Below are positions 16,571 through 24,554 of a stretch of 46,448 bases of DNA, piece after piece. The notes under the pieces were generated by a model. That model was not told the origin of the DNA and did not search any database. It was given only the letters and a program-made list of their open reading frames with translations. The translations under genes were made by a program, and so were the position numbers. The stretch lies in the NCBI GenBank assembly GCA_021107945.1, contig JAIORV010000049.1:1-46448 (forward strand). The letters are read 5' to 3'. How positions within the stretch are numbered: position 1 is the first letter of the stretch; the number at the start of each line of letters is the position of its first letter. Source of the DNA: Vulcanimicrobiota bacterium. Lineage in GTDB: Bacteria > Vulcanimicrobiota > JAJTBE01.

Positions 16571-17878
16571 ATGCGGAAAAAGTCGTACATTATTCATATA
16601 GTATCATCACTAACGCTCCTGTTACTAATTCTAATAACCACCGGTACGGCGCATGCCAACCATTACACGCCATTCATAAAGGGAAAAAAGAAACTCGGTT
16701 TCAAGCCCTCCAAAAAGTTTATTGAGCAGATATATTGGAGTATAAAGCAGAGATACCCCACACCGGTAGGGGATAAAACCATATTCTCCGGTGCCAAAGG
16801 AGAATTGAAGTCCCTTTTAAAGGCTTATGGAATAAATCCCTCCGGCATCGACTCCATGCCCGCCGACGGAAGTATTCTCACAAAGTTCAGGAAAAAATAT
16901 GGCAAGAAAGTGAACAGGGATCTATCCTATTATGCCTGTGCAAGGGGTATGGTAAAAGGACTTGATGATACTGAGTGCGATCTCATCCTCCCATCCGAAT
17001 CGAAAGATCCCAGGCGGGATGAGATTCCCCAGGGATATGGCGGATTGGGGATCCTCATAGAGAAGAGGAACGGGAAGATTGTGTTGATTCATCCTTTTGT
17101 GGGCGGTCCCGGCAAAAAAGCCGGATTGAAACCCGGAGACGTATTTCTTTCTATTAATAACAAATCAACAAGAGGAATTGATCTTGACACTGCAAGACGC
17201 AGACTTATCGGTAAAATCGGTAACAATGTCAAGGTCGTGATACTTCGAGGTAACAAAAAATTTGCAAAAATCATAAAGCGGGAAAAAGTAAAAATAGTCC
17301 CTGTCCATGCAGGTATCGATAAAAACAATATCGGGTATATCAAAGTGGTTTATTTTTCAATGGATGTTCCCACTCTTGTTTATGGCGCTCTTAATACATT
17401 CAAGAAAAAGGGAGTAAAAAAATGGATCCTGGATCTCAAGGATAACAGCGGAGGAGCGATAAACGCCGTGATAAATTTTGGCGGACTATTTATCGCCCGG
17501 AAAAAACCGGTAATGTATATAAAGTACAGGAAAAACAATAGAAAAATCACATCCAACTTCGAGAAAAACTATATGCCGCCTTCTGTGATTGTCGTGAACA
17601 ACTATACTACGGGATCTGCCGAGGTTATATCGGGTACTCTCAGGGAGGTGAAAGGAAGCCGAATATTCGGACTTCCCACACAGGGGCATACATCTGTTGC
17701 CGAATACATCAAGCTCAATGGCGGCGCAACACTGAAGCTTACCGTGGGATTCATGCTCACCGCAAAAGGGAAATCCTTGCGAAAGAGGGGACTTAATCCC
17801 GACGTGAAGATTCCCGGAGCAAACAATCCTGCAAACGACGCAAAAACATTCAAAAGAGTTATGCAGAAAATAAGATAG
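16571..17878 (+). CDS. S41 (C-terminal processing peptidase)-like PDZ protein lacking the usual catalytic dyad
   Basis: A 435-residue exported protein: signal peptide (IVSSLTLLLLILITTGTAHA), N-terminal helical region, PDZ domain (about 150-230; GGLGILIE, AGLKPGDVFLSINN) and an S41-type domain (about 245-415; KKWILDLKDNSGG is a clear family match). In the register set by VVNN, the conserved Glu and the GLPTQG turn, the catalytic Ser position is Gly (TTGSAE for SASASE) and the Lys position is His (TQGH for TFGK). It is therefore probably a non-catalytic relative or uses other residues. ATG 16571 is chosen; a longer reading from 16505 would start inside a dispersed repeat. The PDZ gene at 18324 may be a functional partner. 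Confidence 0.85.
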   Translation: MRKKSYIIHIVSSLTLLLLILITTGTAHANHYTPFIKGKKKLGFKPSKKFIEQIYWSIKQRYPTPVGDKTIFSGAKGELKSLLKAYGINPSGIDSMPADGSILTKFRKKYGKKVNRDLSYYACARGMVKGLDDTECDLILPSESKDPRRDEIPQGYGGLGILIEKRNGKIVLIHPFVGGPGKKAGLKPGDVFLSINNKSTRGIDLDTARRRLIGKIGNNVKVVILRGNKKFAKIIKREKVKIVPVHAGIDKNNIGYIKVVYFSMDVPTLVYGALNTFKKKGVKKWILDLKDNSGGAINAVINFGGLFIARKKPVMYIKYRKNNRKITSNFEKNYMPPSVIVVNNYTTGSAEVISGTLREVKGSRIFGLPTQGHTSVAEYIKLNGGATLKLTVGFMLTAKGKSLRKRGLNPDVKIPGANNPANDAKTFKRVMQKIR

Positions 17879-17946
17879 AATTATTCACCACAGAGCCACG
17901 GAGAACACGAAGACAATAAATGATAACGGAGACCGTTGGTCGGATC

Positions 17947-17974
17947 TGTAGGAGGGACGTCCCCGTCCCGATAA
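17947..17974 (+). repeat. 28-base palindromic element, copy 1
   Basis: Starts TGTAGGAGGG, ends CCCGATAA, with stem GGGACG/CGTCCC around the loop TCCC. Confidence 0.9.
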
Positions 17975-18070
17975 ACGTGTCGTGCAGGATGTACGTGTTT
18001 TTTCACCACAGAGGACACAGAGACCACAGAGGGGTTCGGAGAATGGATGACGGATGTCGGAGGTCAGATC

Positions 18071-18098
18071 TGTAGGAGGGACGTCCCCGTCCCGATAA
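18071..18098 (+). repeat. 28-base palindromic element, copy 2
   Basis: Identical to copy 1 over all 28 bases (stem GGGACG/CGTCCC, loop TCCC). Confidence 0.9.
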
Positions 18099-18323
18099 AT
18101 GGATAACGGATACCGGATGTTGTAAAACGGAATAAGGAATGCAGGAAGTTGAGGAAATAAGGAATTTTGGCTCTAAGGAAATGAGGAAATAAGGAAAATA
18201 GAGGACGGATGGCGAATGCTGGATTACGGAGAACGGATGACAGAATTCGGAAGTTAGAGATCGGAGGCCGGATCCCGTTTCCCACGTCCCCTTTCCCATT
18301 TCCCTTATGTGAGGTGGAAAATT

Positions 18324-19481
18324 TTGGAACATTCCAGATATAAAATCCCATGTTACTTGCTTTTTATTTGTATTATCATCTTTTTTATCACCGGCACATC
18401 ATACGCAGCTGAAAAGCAATTCGAGGCAATGGGAAGCTTTGAAGGCATAGGCGTGGTCGCGGAGCCTGTGTCCAAAGGATATATTGTAAAAGGAATTTTT
18501 AAGGAATCGCCTGCACAGGGAAAGATTCAAAAAGACGACATTATAAAGGCAATTGACGGAAAAACGACCGTCAATATCACTATGGACAATTTTTGCGAGA
18601 TGATGAGAAAACCGGTGGGATCAACGCTCAAGGTTCTCCTCGATAGAGAAGGCGGGGAGAAAATAATCGAATTAAAAACAAAAAAAATTGAGATAACAAA
18701 GGAATCGATTCCAAAAACAGGCAGGCCCGGCGGAAAGGTTTTGGGAATGGAAACTCCATCCAGACTCATCAGCAACCTGTCTCGTTTTGACAAGGTAAAA
18801 TCAGGCGACGTATTCTTCCTTTTCAGCGGTGAACGACACATTGGATATACAAGGGTAATGGAGGTCTATGAATCCAGGTCGTATCTGTCGGTGTTTGAGT
18901 CCTGCGAAAAACCGGAGCCATCTGATTCATATAAATACCGACTGGTCTATTTCGCCCATTTGCCCGGGTCACACAGATATTCGATCAAAACCGACACTCC
19001 GACAATAGAAAAGTCAGGTGCGCCTGACGGTCAGAACAAATCGGAAACCGGAAACAATGCGGGAGATAAGGGAACGCATGAAAGCTCAAAAAAGAATGAA
19101 AAATCAAAAGAAAACATCTCAAAAAAGGACGGCAAGCCTATTATAAAGGTCGAGTCATATACTCTCTTTTTCTCCTCAACCAGAAGACTTCGCTCCAAAG
19201 TGCGTTTCAGGAACATAGGCGATGCAAAAGCGGACAACTTCATCGTAACCTGTTATTTCGTCGGAAACGGCAGAGAGAACTTGGGACAGGGAACGCTGTC
19301 ATTCAGGGATGTCCAACCGGGGAAGACAGTAGTGGGGCTTTTTACATCGGGCATAACAATCAATCCAAGAAAGAATTTTGCTGAATTTACGAATGGCGGC
19401 AGGATTTTGAAAATATATTCATCCACTTCAAAAGTAAGCAGGACTCTTTATAGTGTGGAATGCAAGTTCACATTTGAATGA
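18324..19481 (+). CDS. Secreted PDZ-domain protein with a C-terminal FxLYD-like beta domain
   Basis: A 385-residue exported protein. A signal peptide (YLLFICIIIFFITGTSYA) is followed by a PDZ domain (about 35-120: GSFEGIGVVAEP; KDDIIKAIDGKTT), a middle domain of unknown type (about 125-225), a Lys/Ser/Glu/Gly-rich flexible linker (about 232-265) and a C-terminal beta domain (about 268-385) resembling FxLYD-type modules (VRFRNIGDAKADNFIVTCYF). No protease motif is seen. I choose TTG 18324 (GAGGTGG six bases before) over GTG 18309. The last bases of the upstream repeat form its 5' region. A scaffold role with the S41-like neighbour is inference. Confidence 0.75.
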   Translation: MEHSRYKIPCYLLFICIIIFFITGTSYAAEKQFEAMGSFEGIGVVAEPVSKGYIVKGIFKESPAQGKIQKDDIIKAIDGKTTVNITMDNFCEMMRKPVGSTLKVLLDREGGEKIIELKTKKIEITKESIPKTGRPGGKVLGMETPSRLISNLSRFDKVKSGDVFFLFSGERHIGYTRVMEVYESRSYLSVFESCEKPEPSDSYKYRLVYFAHLPGSHRYSIKTDTPTIEKSGAPDGQNKSETGNNAGDKGTHESSKKNEKSKENISKKDGKPIIKVESYTLFFSSTRRLRSKVRFRNIGDAKADNFIVTCYFVGNGRENLGQGTLSFRDVQPGKTVVGLFTSGITINPRKNFAEFTNGGRILKIYSSTSKVSRTLYSVECKFTFE

Positions 19482-19673
19482 GGAATGAGGAATGCGGGAA
19501 GATGAGGGAATGAATGAGGAATTTTCACCGCTAAGGAAATCAGGAAATAGGGAAAATGGATTACGGAAGTCGGATTTTCTGACCACGAAGACACGAAGTT
19601 CGCGAAGAATCTTAAATCAAAAACTCTGTGACCTCTGTGTTCTCTGTGGTAAAAAAATCTTTGAGTTAAAAAA
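19482..19673. repeat. Purine-rich block and CACGAAGACACGAAG-type element
   Basis: A purine-rich block (19482-19575: GAATGAGGAATGCGGGAAGA, later AAGGAAATCAGGAAATAGGG) is followed by a foldback pair: CCACGAAGACACGAAG (from 19583) and CTCTGTGTTCTCTGTGGT (ending 19650). Both belong to families found throughout the gaps. Confidence 0.8.
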
Positions 19674-21169
19674 TCAATGCTCTTTATTCGCATCTCTTCC
19701 AACCTTCAGGAGAAGAGATACAATTTTGAGGAAAACGAAAATACTCGTATAGAAAATAACTCCCAGGAAGAATGTTGGGATCTTGAGACCCCCGAAAATC
19801 TGAACCAAACCGAATTCACCATCCGGTTTCCATATAGAGAGCAAAACAAACACAGGTTGGACAAAAATTCCCGATAGCAGACCCAGCGTCTTTTTACCGC
19901 CGCTTGTCGCCATTGAAATAAGCCAAAACACAAGGGGGATGAGATTAACCACAATCAACAGGGGGTAGAAAATGAATATGGGTCTGATTCTCCTGTTGAA
20001 GATGTAATGTAGCTCACCTGTTATAAGGAAAAACATCCAGATAAAGAATGTATATGTATGACCCAGTCTTGCATGAAGAGGAATAACGGCGCCGCTGTAA
20101 GGCATCCTGCAAATGTAAAGAACAGGGGGAAGAAGTATTTATTGGAAGTAAGGGATTTTCTGAATATCGCCTGTTCTTTTTTTGAGACAAAACTGCTCTG
20201 CTCCGTGAAACATCCCAGGAGAAAAACTGAAGCAATAGTGAAGAAAATCCAGTTGCTCGCAAGGATCACATTATCAAATTTACCGAAGACTCCCAGTTTC
20301 CAACTCATTCCGGATACGGCGAAAAATCCTGCCACCCCGCCGATAACACTTATCAGGAAGGCAAAAATGAACAGTCTGTGAATGGCAAGGATATTTTTTG
20401 CTCTGGGCCTGATGTAATTTGCTGTCTTGTAAAAAAGAAAAAGAAAGATCCATATCACATTAATATAGGCGGAAATCCAGGCGATAATCTCGGGAAACTT
20501 GAAACTATATCCCACAAATTGCCCGCTTTTAACAAAGTAGGCCATATATGGTATTCCAACAATAATACCCAGGAGTATCAACATCCCGTAACTATGCCTA
20601 GTAGCGACCGATGAGCGTTGTTCCCTCGATGAGAAGAAAAGCGCCATTGCCGACATAATCAAACCCCAGGCAAAAAGAGCCATATAGTTGACAAAAACCT
20701 CAATGGGACTGACTCCTCCCATGAAAAACACGAGAGCGACAAGAGGAAGTGAAGACGCCAGGAGAAGGAAAATATACGAGCCTGCATATGCTATTTTGCC
20801 CAGGATTATCTCAGTGGAGTCCAGCAGGGTGACCATAAGCATGTCATATGTCTTTCTTTCTCTTTCGGAAGAAATCGCCGTGCTGGTCAGGGAAGGCGAC
20901 ACCAGTATAATCAAACACCATTGCACTATACATAATACTTTGAAGAAATTTCTGCCGGCTTCCCGATAATCATAGGATTGATAAGAATGATAATCCTTGA
21001 AGGTGCTGAACAAAATAATAAATGCCACTACACCCAGGATCAGCATATATATTGTCTGGATTATAAAGACTCTCTTCTCGCGAAGACCTATACGCAATTC
21101 TTTTATTAAAAGAGGGTTGTTTAAAAGACCTTCCTTGAGTTTTAATAATCCGTTCATTGTTTTGGACAT
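19674..21169 (-). pseudogene. ABC-2 type permease, frameshifted
   Basis: Two overlapping minus-strand reading frames (21169 to 20021, then 20105 to 19674) together match the neighbouring intact permease (21550-23100) end to end. Shared stretches include NPLLxKELRIGLRE, VFIIQTIY, ISSERExKTxDML, LPLVALVFFMGGVSP and NYIRPxAKNILAxHR in the first frame, and the MNLIPAVSWII-like VNLIPLVFWLIS in the second. The switch is to the -1 frame, near 20085-20115. I see no classic slippery heptamer, so a true mutation or a one-base sequence error near the CCCCC run at 20126 or the GCGGCGCC is likelier than programmed shifting. If repaired, the product is about 500 residues with some 12 membrane segments, working with the ATPase at 23100-24167. 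Confidence 0.85.
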
Positions 21170-21231
21170 TTAAGCTCCTCTTATATCTTTTATCTATTCA
21201 CCGCAAAGACCACAAAAACCACAGAGTTTTT

Positions 21232-21259
21232 TGTAGGAGGGATGTCCTCATCCCGATAA
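21232..21259 (+). repeat. 28-base palindromic element, copy 3
   Basis: Same flanks as the others, but the stem is GGGATG/CATCCC around TCCT: a compensatory C-G to T-A change relative to copies 1 and 2. A CACCGCAAAGACCACAAA-type element lies just before it (21199-21228). Confidence 0.9.
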
Positions 21260-21295
21260 TATCCCTTACGCATTTTCAAGAAAGAAATGCATGAA

Positions 21296-21542
21296 ACTGT
21301 CATCCTGAGCGGAATACGATCTTTCTCTTTCTTGAATAAACCTTGGCAAGAACGGGTTTTACTTGCCTCCGATGTCTTCCACAGCGAAGGATCTCTACCC
21401 ACGACAAATGATCTCCTGCAGGCAATTATTCAAGGGATTCTTCGCTGTGTTAATCCTCGAATACAAGAGAATCCCGTCTTTGAGAAAGTCATTGGAGTAA
21501 AGCAAGTCTTTCGTGATCCGCTCAGAATGACAATTGCGTTAG
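21296..21542 (-). repeat. Foldback element, complete (copy 3, reverse orientation)
   Basis: A 247-base complete copy with inverted ends (TGTCATCCTGAGCGGA at 21296-21311; TCCGCTCAGAATGACA at 21527-21542), lying between the two permease genes of the ABC operon. Read on the minus strand it aligns with the copy at 328-595. It carries no gene of its own. Confidence 0.88.
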
Positions 21543-21549
21543 TCCTGTT

Positions 21550-23100
21550 CTACGTGGGTTTCTCCTTTAATTCCTGTGGCTTTATCAATGATTTACCTTT
21601 CTTCCTCGTTAAAGCTGAAAGAATTATTTTTAATAATACAAAAACACCGGAATAAAACAATAGACTTACAATGAATGTGGGCATTTTAATCGATTTTGTG
21701 ATTGCAACCATACCCAACTTCCCGGCCGGATCCCATATAGAAGCAATGCTCAATAAAGGATGTGAGTATGCAAGGGAATAAATGGGCAGGTCCGACATTC
21801 CGGCAATATCTGCTATAATCCAGGATACTGCGGGAATCAAGTTCATCAGTAAAAAAACTAATAAGTATATAAAAGCCGGGCGCGCTTTCTCTTTGAAAAT
21901 CATAAATAGTATTTTTGTAATAAAAATCATAATCCATAAATACAGAACAAAGAGGAACATGCTGGCCCATATCTGGAAAACAGCGTTTCCTGCGTTATGG
22001 ATATTGATAAATAAAGCATCCAGTGTCAGAAACAGTCCCATTACAATACCCGTTCCCATAAAAAAGAATGGCATGGCATATGGGTGTGAAGTGATGGATT
22101 TGTTAAAAACCGCTTCTTCCTTTTTTGATAAAAATGCATTTCTTTCAATAAAACAACCCATAAAGAAGATTCCCGATAAAAAGAAAATTATGAAAATCAC
22201 TGGAAAATAGTCGTCATAACCTTGAGAGGAATATCCTGTCCTTACCCCGATAAATATCCCCAGGAGGCATATAGTATTAATAATAAATCCAAAAATGAAG
22301 ATCCTGTGGAGTGCTAAAATATTTTTTGCCTGGGGCCTGATATAATTTGCTATCTTATAATACAAAAAGAGAGCTGCCCAGATGACATTCGTAATAAGAA
22401 GAATTGTCCAGGATATCCTGGATGCAAATGTCATGTTTGTGAACAGGTCATTGTTTTCCCAGTGATAATAAAGGTCGAAGTAACCCTGTAGTACAAAGAG
22501 TATGATTCCCGTAAGTATCAATGCTCCATAGCTCATAAATGTTGCAAGCGATGAACTTTTCGACCTGGACGAGAAGAACAGGGACAACAGGCATACGAGA
22601 ATTCCACTACCGAGAATAATCGAATAATAGACAAGTACCTCCCACGGGCTCACACCGCCCATGAAGAAAACAAGGGCAACAAGGGGTAGGGATGTGGCGA
22701 GGAGGAGAATCAAGTATAACACGGCATAGGCAAGTTTCCCGATAAGTATTTCACCCGTGCTTAGGTTTGTAACCAGCAACATATCGAATGTCTTCTTTTC
22801 TCTTTCGGATGAAATAGATCCTGAAGTAAATGAAGGTGAAATCAAGATGACAAGAAAGAACTGAAGAATACAGAGAGCCCTGAAGAAGTCCTTGCCCGCT
22901 TCCGTGTAAATATATTGGGAAGAGCGACTTGTTATATCAATAAGGAAAAAGCAAGTAACAACACCCAGAATTAAAAGATAGATTGTCTGGATGATAAATA
23001 CTTTATTTTCCCTGAGCCCGATTCTCAATTCCTTGGTGAGAAGCGGATTTTGGAAAAGTGTTCTCCTTAAAATATTGATACAGGTCGCAACCCGGCTCAT
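21550..23100 (-). CDS. ABC-2 type transporter permease
   Basis: A 516-residue polytopic protein with about 12 hydrophobic segments, starting with a cytoplasmic ELRIGLRENKVFIIQTIY helix and the SISSEREKKTFDMLLVT motif typical of ABC-2 permeases of the ABC-exporter class (YhaP/GldF-like). The ATG at 23100 overlaps the ATPase stop (TGATG), with GGGGAGAGG upstream, so it is coupled to the ATPase. The downstream frameshifted permease is its paralogue, suggesting a heterodimeric transporter at least in ancestors. The substrate is unknown. Confidence 0.9.
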   Translation of the reverse strand: MSRVATCINILRRTLFQNPLLTKELRIGLRENKVFIIQTIYLLILGVVTCFFLIDITSRSSQYIYTEAGKDFFRALCILQFFLVILISPSFTSGSISSEREKKTFDMLLVTNLSTGEILIGKLAYAVLYLILLLATSLPLVALVFFMGGVSPWEVLVYYSIILGSGILVCLLSLFFSSRSKSSSLATFMSYGALILTGIILFVLQGYFDLYYHWENNDLFTNMTFASRISWTILLITNVIWAALFLYYKIANYIRPQAKNILALHRIFIFGFIINTICLLGIFIGVRTGYSSQGYDDYFPVIFIIFFLSGIFFMGCFIERNAFLSKKEEAVFNKSITSHPYAMPFFFMGTGIVMGLFLTLDALFINIHNAGNAVFQIWASMFLFVLYLWIMIFITKILFMIFKEKARPAFIYLLVFLLMNLIPAVSWIIADIAGMSDLPIYSLAYSHPLLSIASIWDPAGKLGMVAITKSIKMPTFIVSLLFYSGVFVLLKIILSALTRKKGKSLIKPQELKEKPT

Positions 23101-24167
23101 CACACAACCTCTCCCCTGGTGATTTTCATGAATACATCTTCAAGGTCGGTTCCCTTCTCGGCAAATTCTATCACTTTTAATTTCTCTGCCACAAGGTATT
23201 CCAGGAAGTGATTCAAATCTTCAAGTCCCCCGCTGAAATCGACAACGAAACCCGAATTCTCGCGCCGGGCATGGTGAACCCTGTCGTATGCCTCCAACGC
23301 TTTCAATAGCTTGTCATCACCCGCCAGAGCGCGGATTTTCACCGTTCTGAGGGCAGACGTATCCCATAAATTTTCAGTAAAATCATCCATTGATCCACAG
23401 GCAAGTAATTTCCCCGCTTCAATTATGCCAATCTTATTGCATAGGTCCGACAACTCCGGAAGTATATGAGACGAGATAAAGATGGTCTTTTTCATCCGGG
23501 TAAGCTCCCTGAGCAATTCCTTCAACTCAATCCTCGCTCTGGGATCCAGCCCTGCAGCGGGCTCATCAAGTATCAGTACCCTGGGATCGTTCAGTAATGT
23601 CTTCGCAACACACAGCCTCTGTTTCATTCCCTTGGAAAGCGTCTCGATGAATGTGTCTCTTTTTCCCGTGAGATCCGTTATCTCAAGCACATCCGAGATA
23701 AGAGCCTTTCTTTGTGAGGGTTTTGTATGGTATGCGGAGGCGAAAAAATCCATATATTCCCAGACCTTCATTCCGTCATAGACACCGAAATAATCAGGCA
23801 TATAACCTATAGCTTCCCTGACTCTCTCGGGATCGTCAAGAACGGGTATTCCATCAATATATACCTCTCCGCTGGTCGGCTCAAGGAGAGTCGCCAATAT
23901 CCTGATCGTTGTCGTCTTGCCGGCGCCGTTGGGTCCGATAAACCCGAAGGCATCGCCCTCCTCGACCGTGAAAGACAGATTGTCAATGGCTTTTACATTT
24001 TTGAACTTCTTGCATAATCCCCTGACATCGACAACCGGAGTTTTACCCCCGCTATCGACAGCAACGTTCGGAGAGTCTCTTGTTATTTCAATGTCGGTGG
24101 TCTCGATTTTCTTTTCTTCATCGGTGTCTTCTTTTGGGCCGACCACCTTGTCCGCTTTGAAAGCCAT
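23100..24167 (-). CDS. ABC transporter ATP-binding protein (ABC-2 exporter class)
   Basis: A 355-residue ATPase with all motifs intact: Walker A GPNGAGKTT, Q-loop region GYMPDYFGVY (Asp where Gln is usual), signature LSKGMKQR, Walker B VLILDEPAAGLD and a switch His in ISSHILPEL. An acidic N-terminal extension of about 45 residues precedes the domain, and a C-terminal regulatory region of about 90 residues follows. It drives the two ABC-2 permeases encoded just downstream. Upstream, 387 bases of repeats separate it from the MoxR-linked membrane-protein gene on the same strand, so the two sets may or may not be one transcript. Confidence 0.92.
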   Translation of the reverse strand: MAFKADKVVGPKEDTDEEKKIETTDIEITRDSPNVAVDSGGKTPVVDVRGLCKKFKNVKAIDNLSFTVEEGDAFGFIGPNGAGKTTTIRILATLLEPTSGEVYIDGIPVLDDPERVREAIGYMPDYFGVYDGMKVWEYMDFFASAYHTKPSQRKALISDVLEITDLTGKRDTFIETLSKGMKQRLCVAKTLLNDPRVLILDEPAAGLDPRARIELKELLRELTRMKKTIFISSHILPELSDLCNKIGIIEAGKLLACGSMDDFTENLWDTSALRTVKIRALAGDDKLLKALEAYDRVHHARRENSGFVVDFSGGLEDLNHFLEYLVAEKLKVIEFAEKGTDLEDVFMKITRGEVV

Positions 24168-24259
24168 ATTATCATCCTTCCAGGCAATTATTCACCGTAG
24201 GGTTCTGCGTTAAAAAAATCACTTATTCGATAGCCTCTCATTCGTCCCCCATCTCGGGA

Positions 24260-24356
24260 AGACGCTGAAGCGTCTGAAGTAGTAGGGGTTGTGTGTGCTT
24301 CCTTCTTCCCCCGGATAAATCCGGGGGTTATTCTCATGGGAGGTTTAAAAACCTCC
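24260..24356 (-). repeat. Three-hairpin composite repeat, copy A
   Basis: On the minus strand: hairpin I GGAGGTTT/AAACCTCC (24339-24356), a CATGAGAATAA spacer, hairpin II CCCCCGGAT/ATCCGGGGG (24308-24327), a spacer of about 32 bases, then hairpin III AGACGCT-TC-AGCGTCT (24260-24275) followed by TCCCG. All three stems are perfect. Confidence 0.9.
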
Positions 24357-24378
24357 TTTTCCCTCCTCTGTAATACGT

Positions 24379-24406
24379 TTATCGGGACGGGGACGTCCCT
24401 CCTACA
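24379..24406 (-). repeat. 28-base palindromic element, copy 4 (reverse)
   Basis: Reverse complement identical to copies 1 and 2 (stem GGGACG/CGTCCC). Confidence 0.9.
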
Positions 24407-24421
24407 GTTTCGGCATCCGTC

Positions 24422-24472
24422 TTATCGGGGTTAGGACTGCCCTGAACTTGTTTCAGGGAAACCCCTCCTACG
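24422..24472 (-). repeat. Enlarged variant of the 28-base element with an inner hairpin
   Basis: On the minus strand it keeps the outer GTAGGAGGGG and CCCCGATAA, but the stem is GGGGTT/AACCCC and the loop is replaced by CCCTGAAACAAGTTCAGGG, a hairpin found separately at 2637-2659 and 45676-45698. It is a nested structure. Confidence 0.8.
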
Positions 24473-24554
24473 TTCCGTTATCCATTTTCCTCATTTCCTC
24501 ATTTCCTTAGAGATAAACCTCCTCATTTCCCCATCTTCCTGCATTCCATTTTCC

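Larger units (their letters stand above)
17879..18308. repeat. Gap packed with three repeat families
   Basis: No gene is visible. It holds CACCACAGAGCCACGGAG-type elements (17884-17912 and 18003-18035), two copies of the 28-base palindromic element (17947-17974 and 18071-18098), and a purine-rich block (about 18125-18270; AGGAAATAAGGAAT units, then GGATNACGGA units) followed by a pyrimidine-rich stretch with CCCGTTTCCCACGTCCCC (18271-18306). Together they run up to the start of the next gene. Confidence 0.85.
24168..24554. repeat. Stack of repeat elements between two genes
   Basis: No gene is visible. Reading left to right it holds a degenerate TTCACCGTAGGG fragment, the three-hairpin composite (24260-24356, minus), the 28-base palindrome (24379-24406, minus), an enlarged relative of it (24422-24472, minus) and a pyrimidine-rich block (about 24480-24550) that is the reverse of the AGGAAATGAGGAAA family. 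The elements abut one another with almost no other sequence between them. Confidence 0.9.

Noticed and set aside
20021-20105. Programmed -1 frameshift in the permease
   Set aside because: No X-XXY-YYZ slippery heptamer was seen in the overlap, and the intact paralogue needs no shift; mutation or sequence error is simpler.
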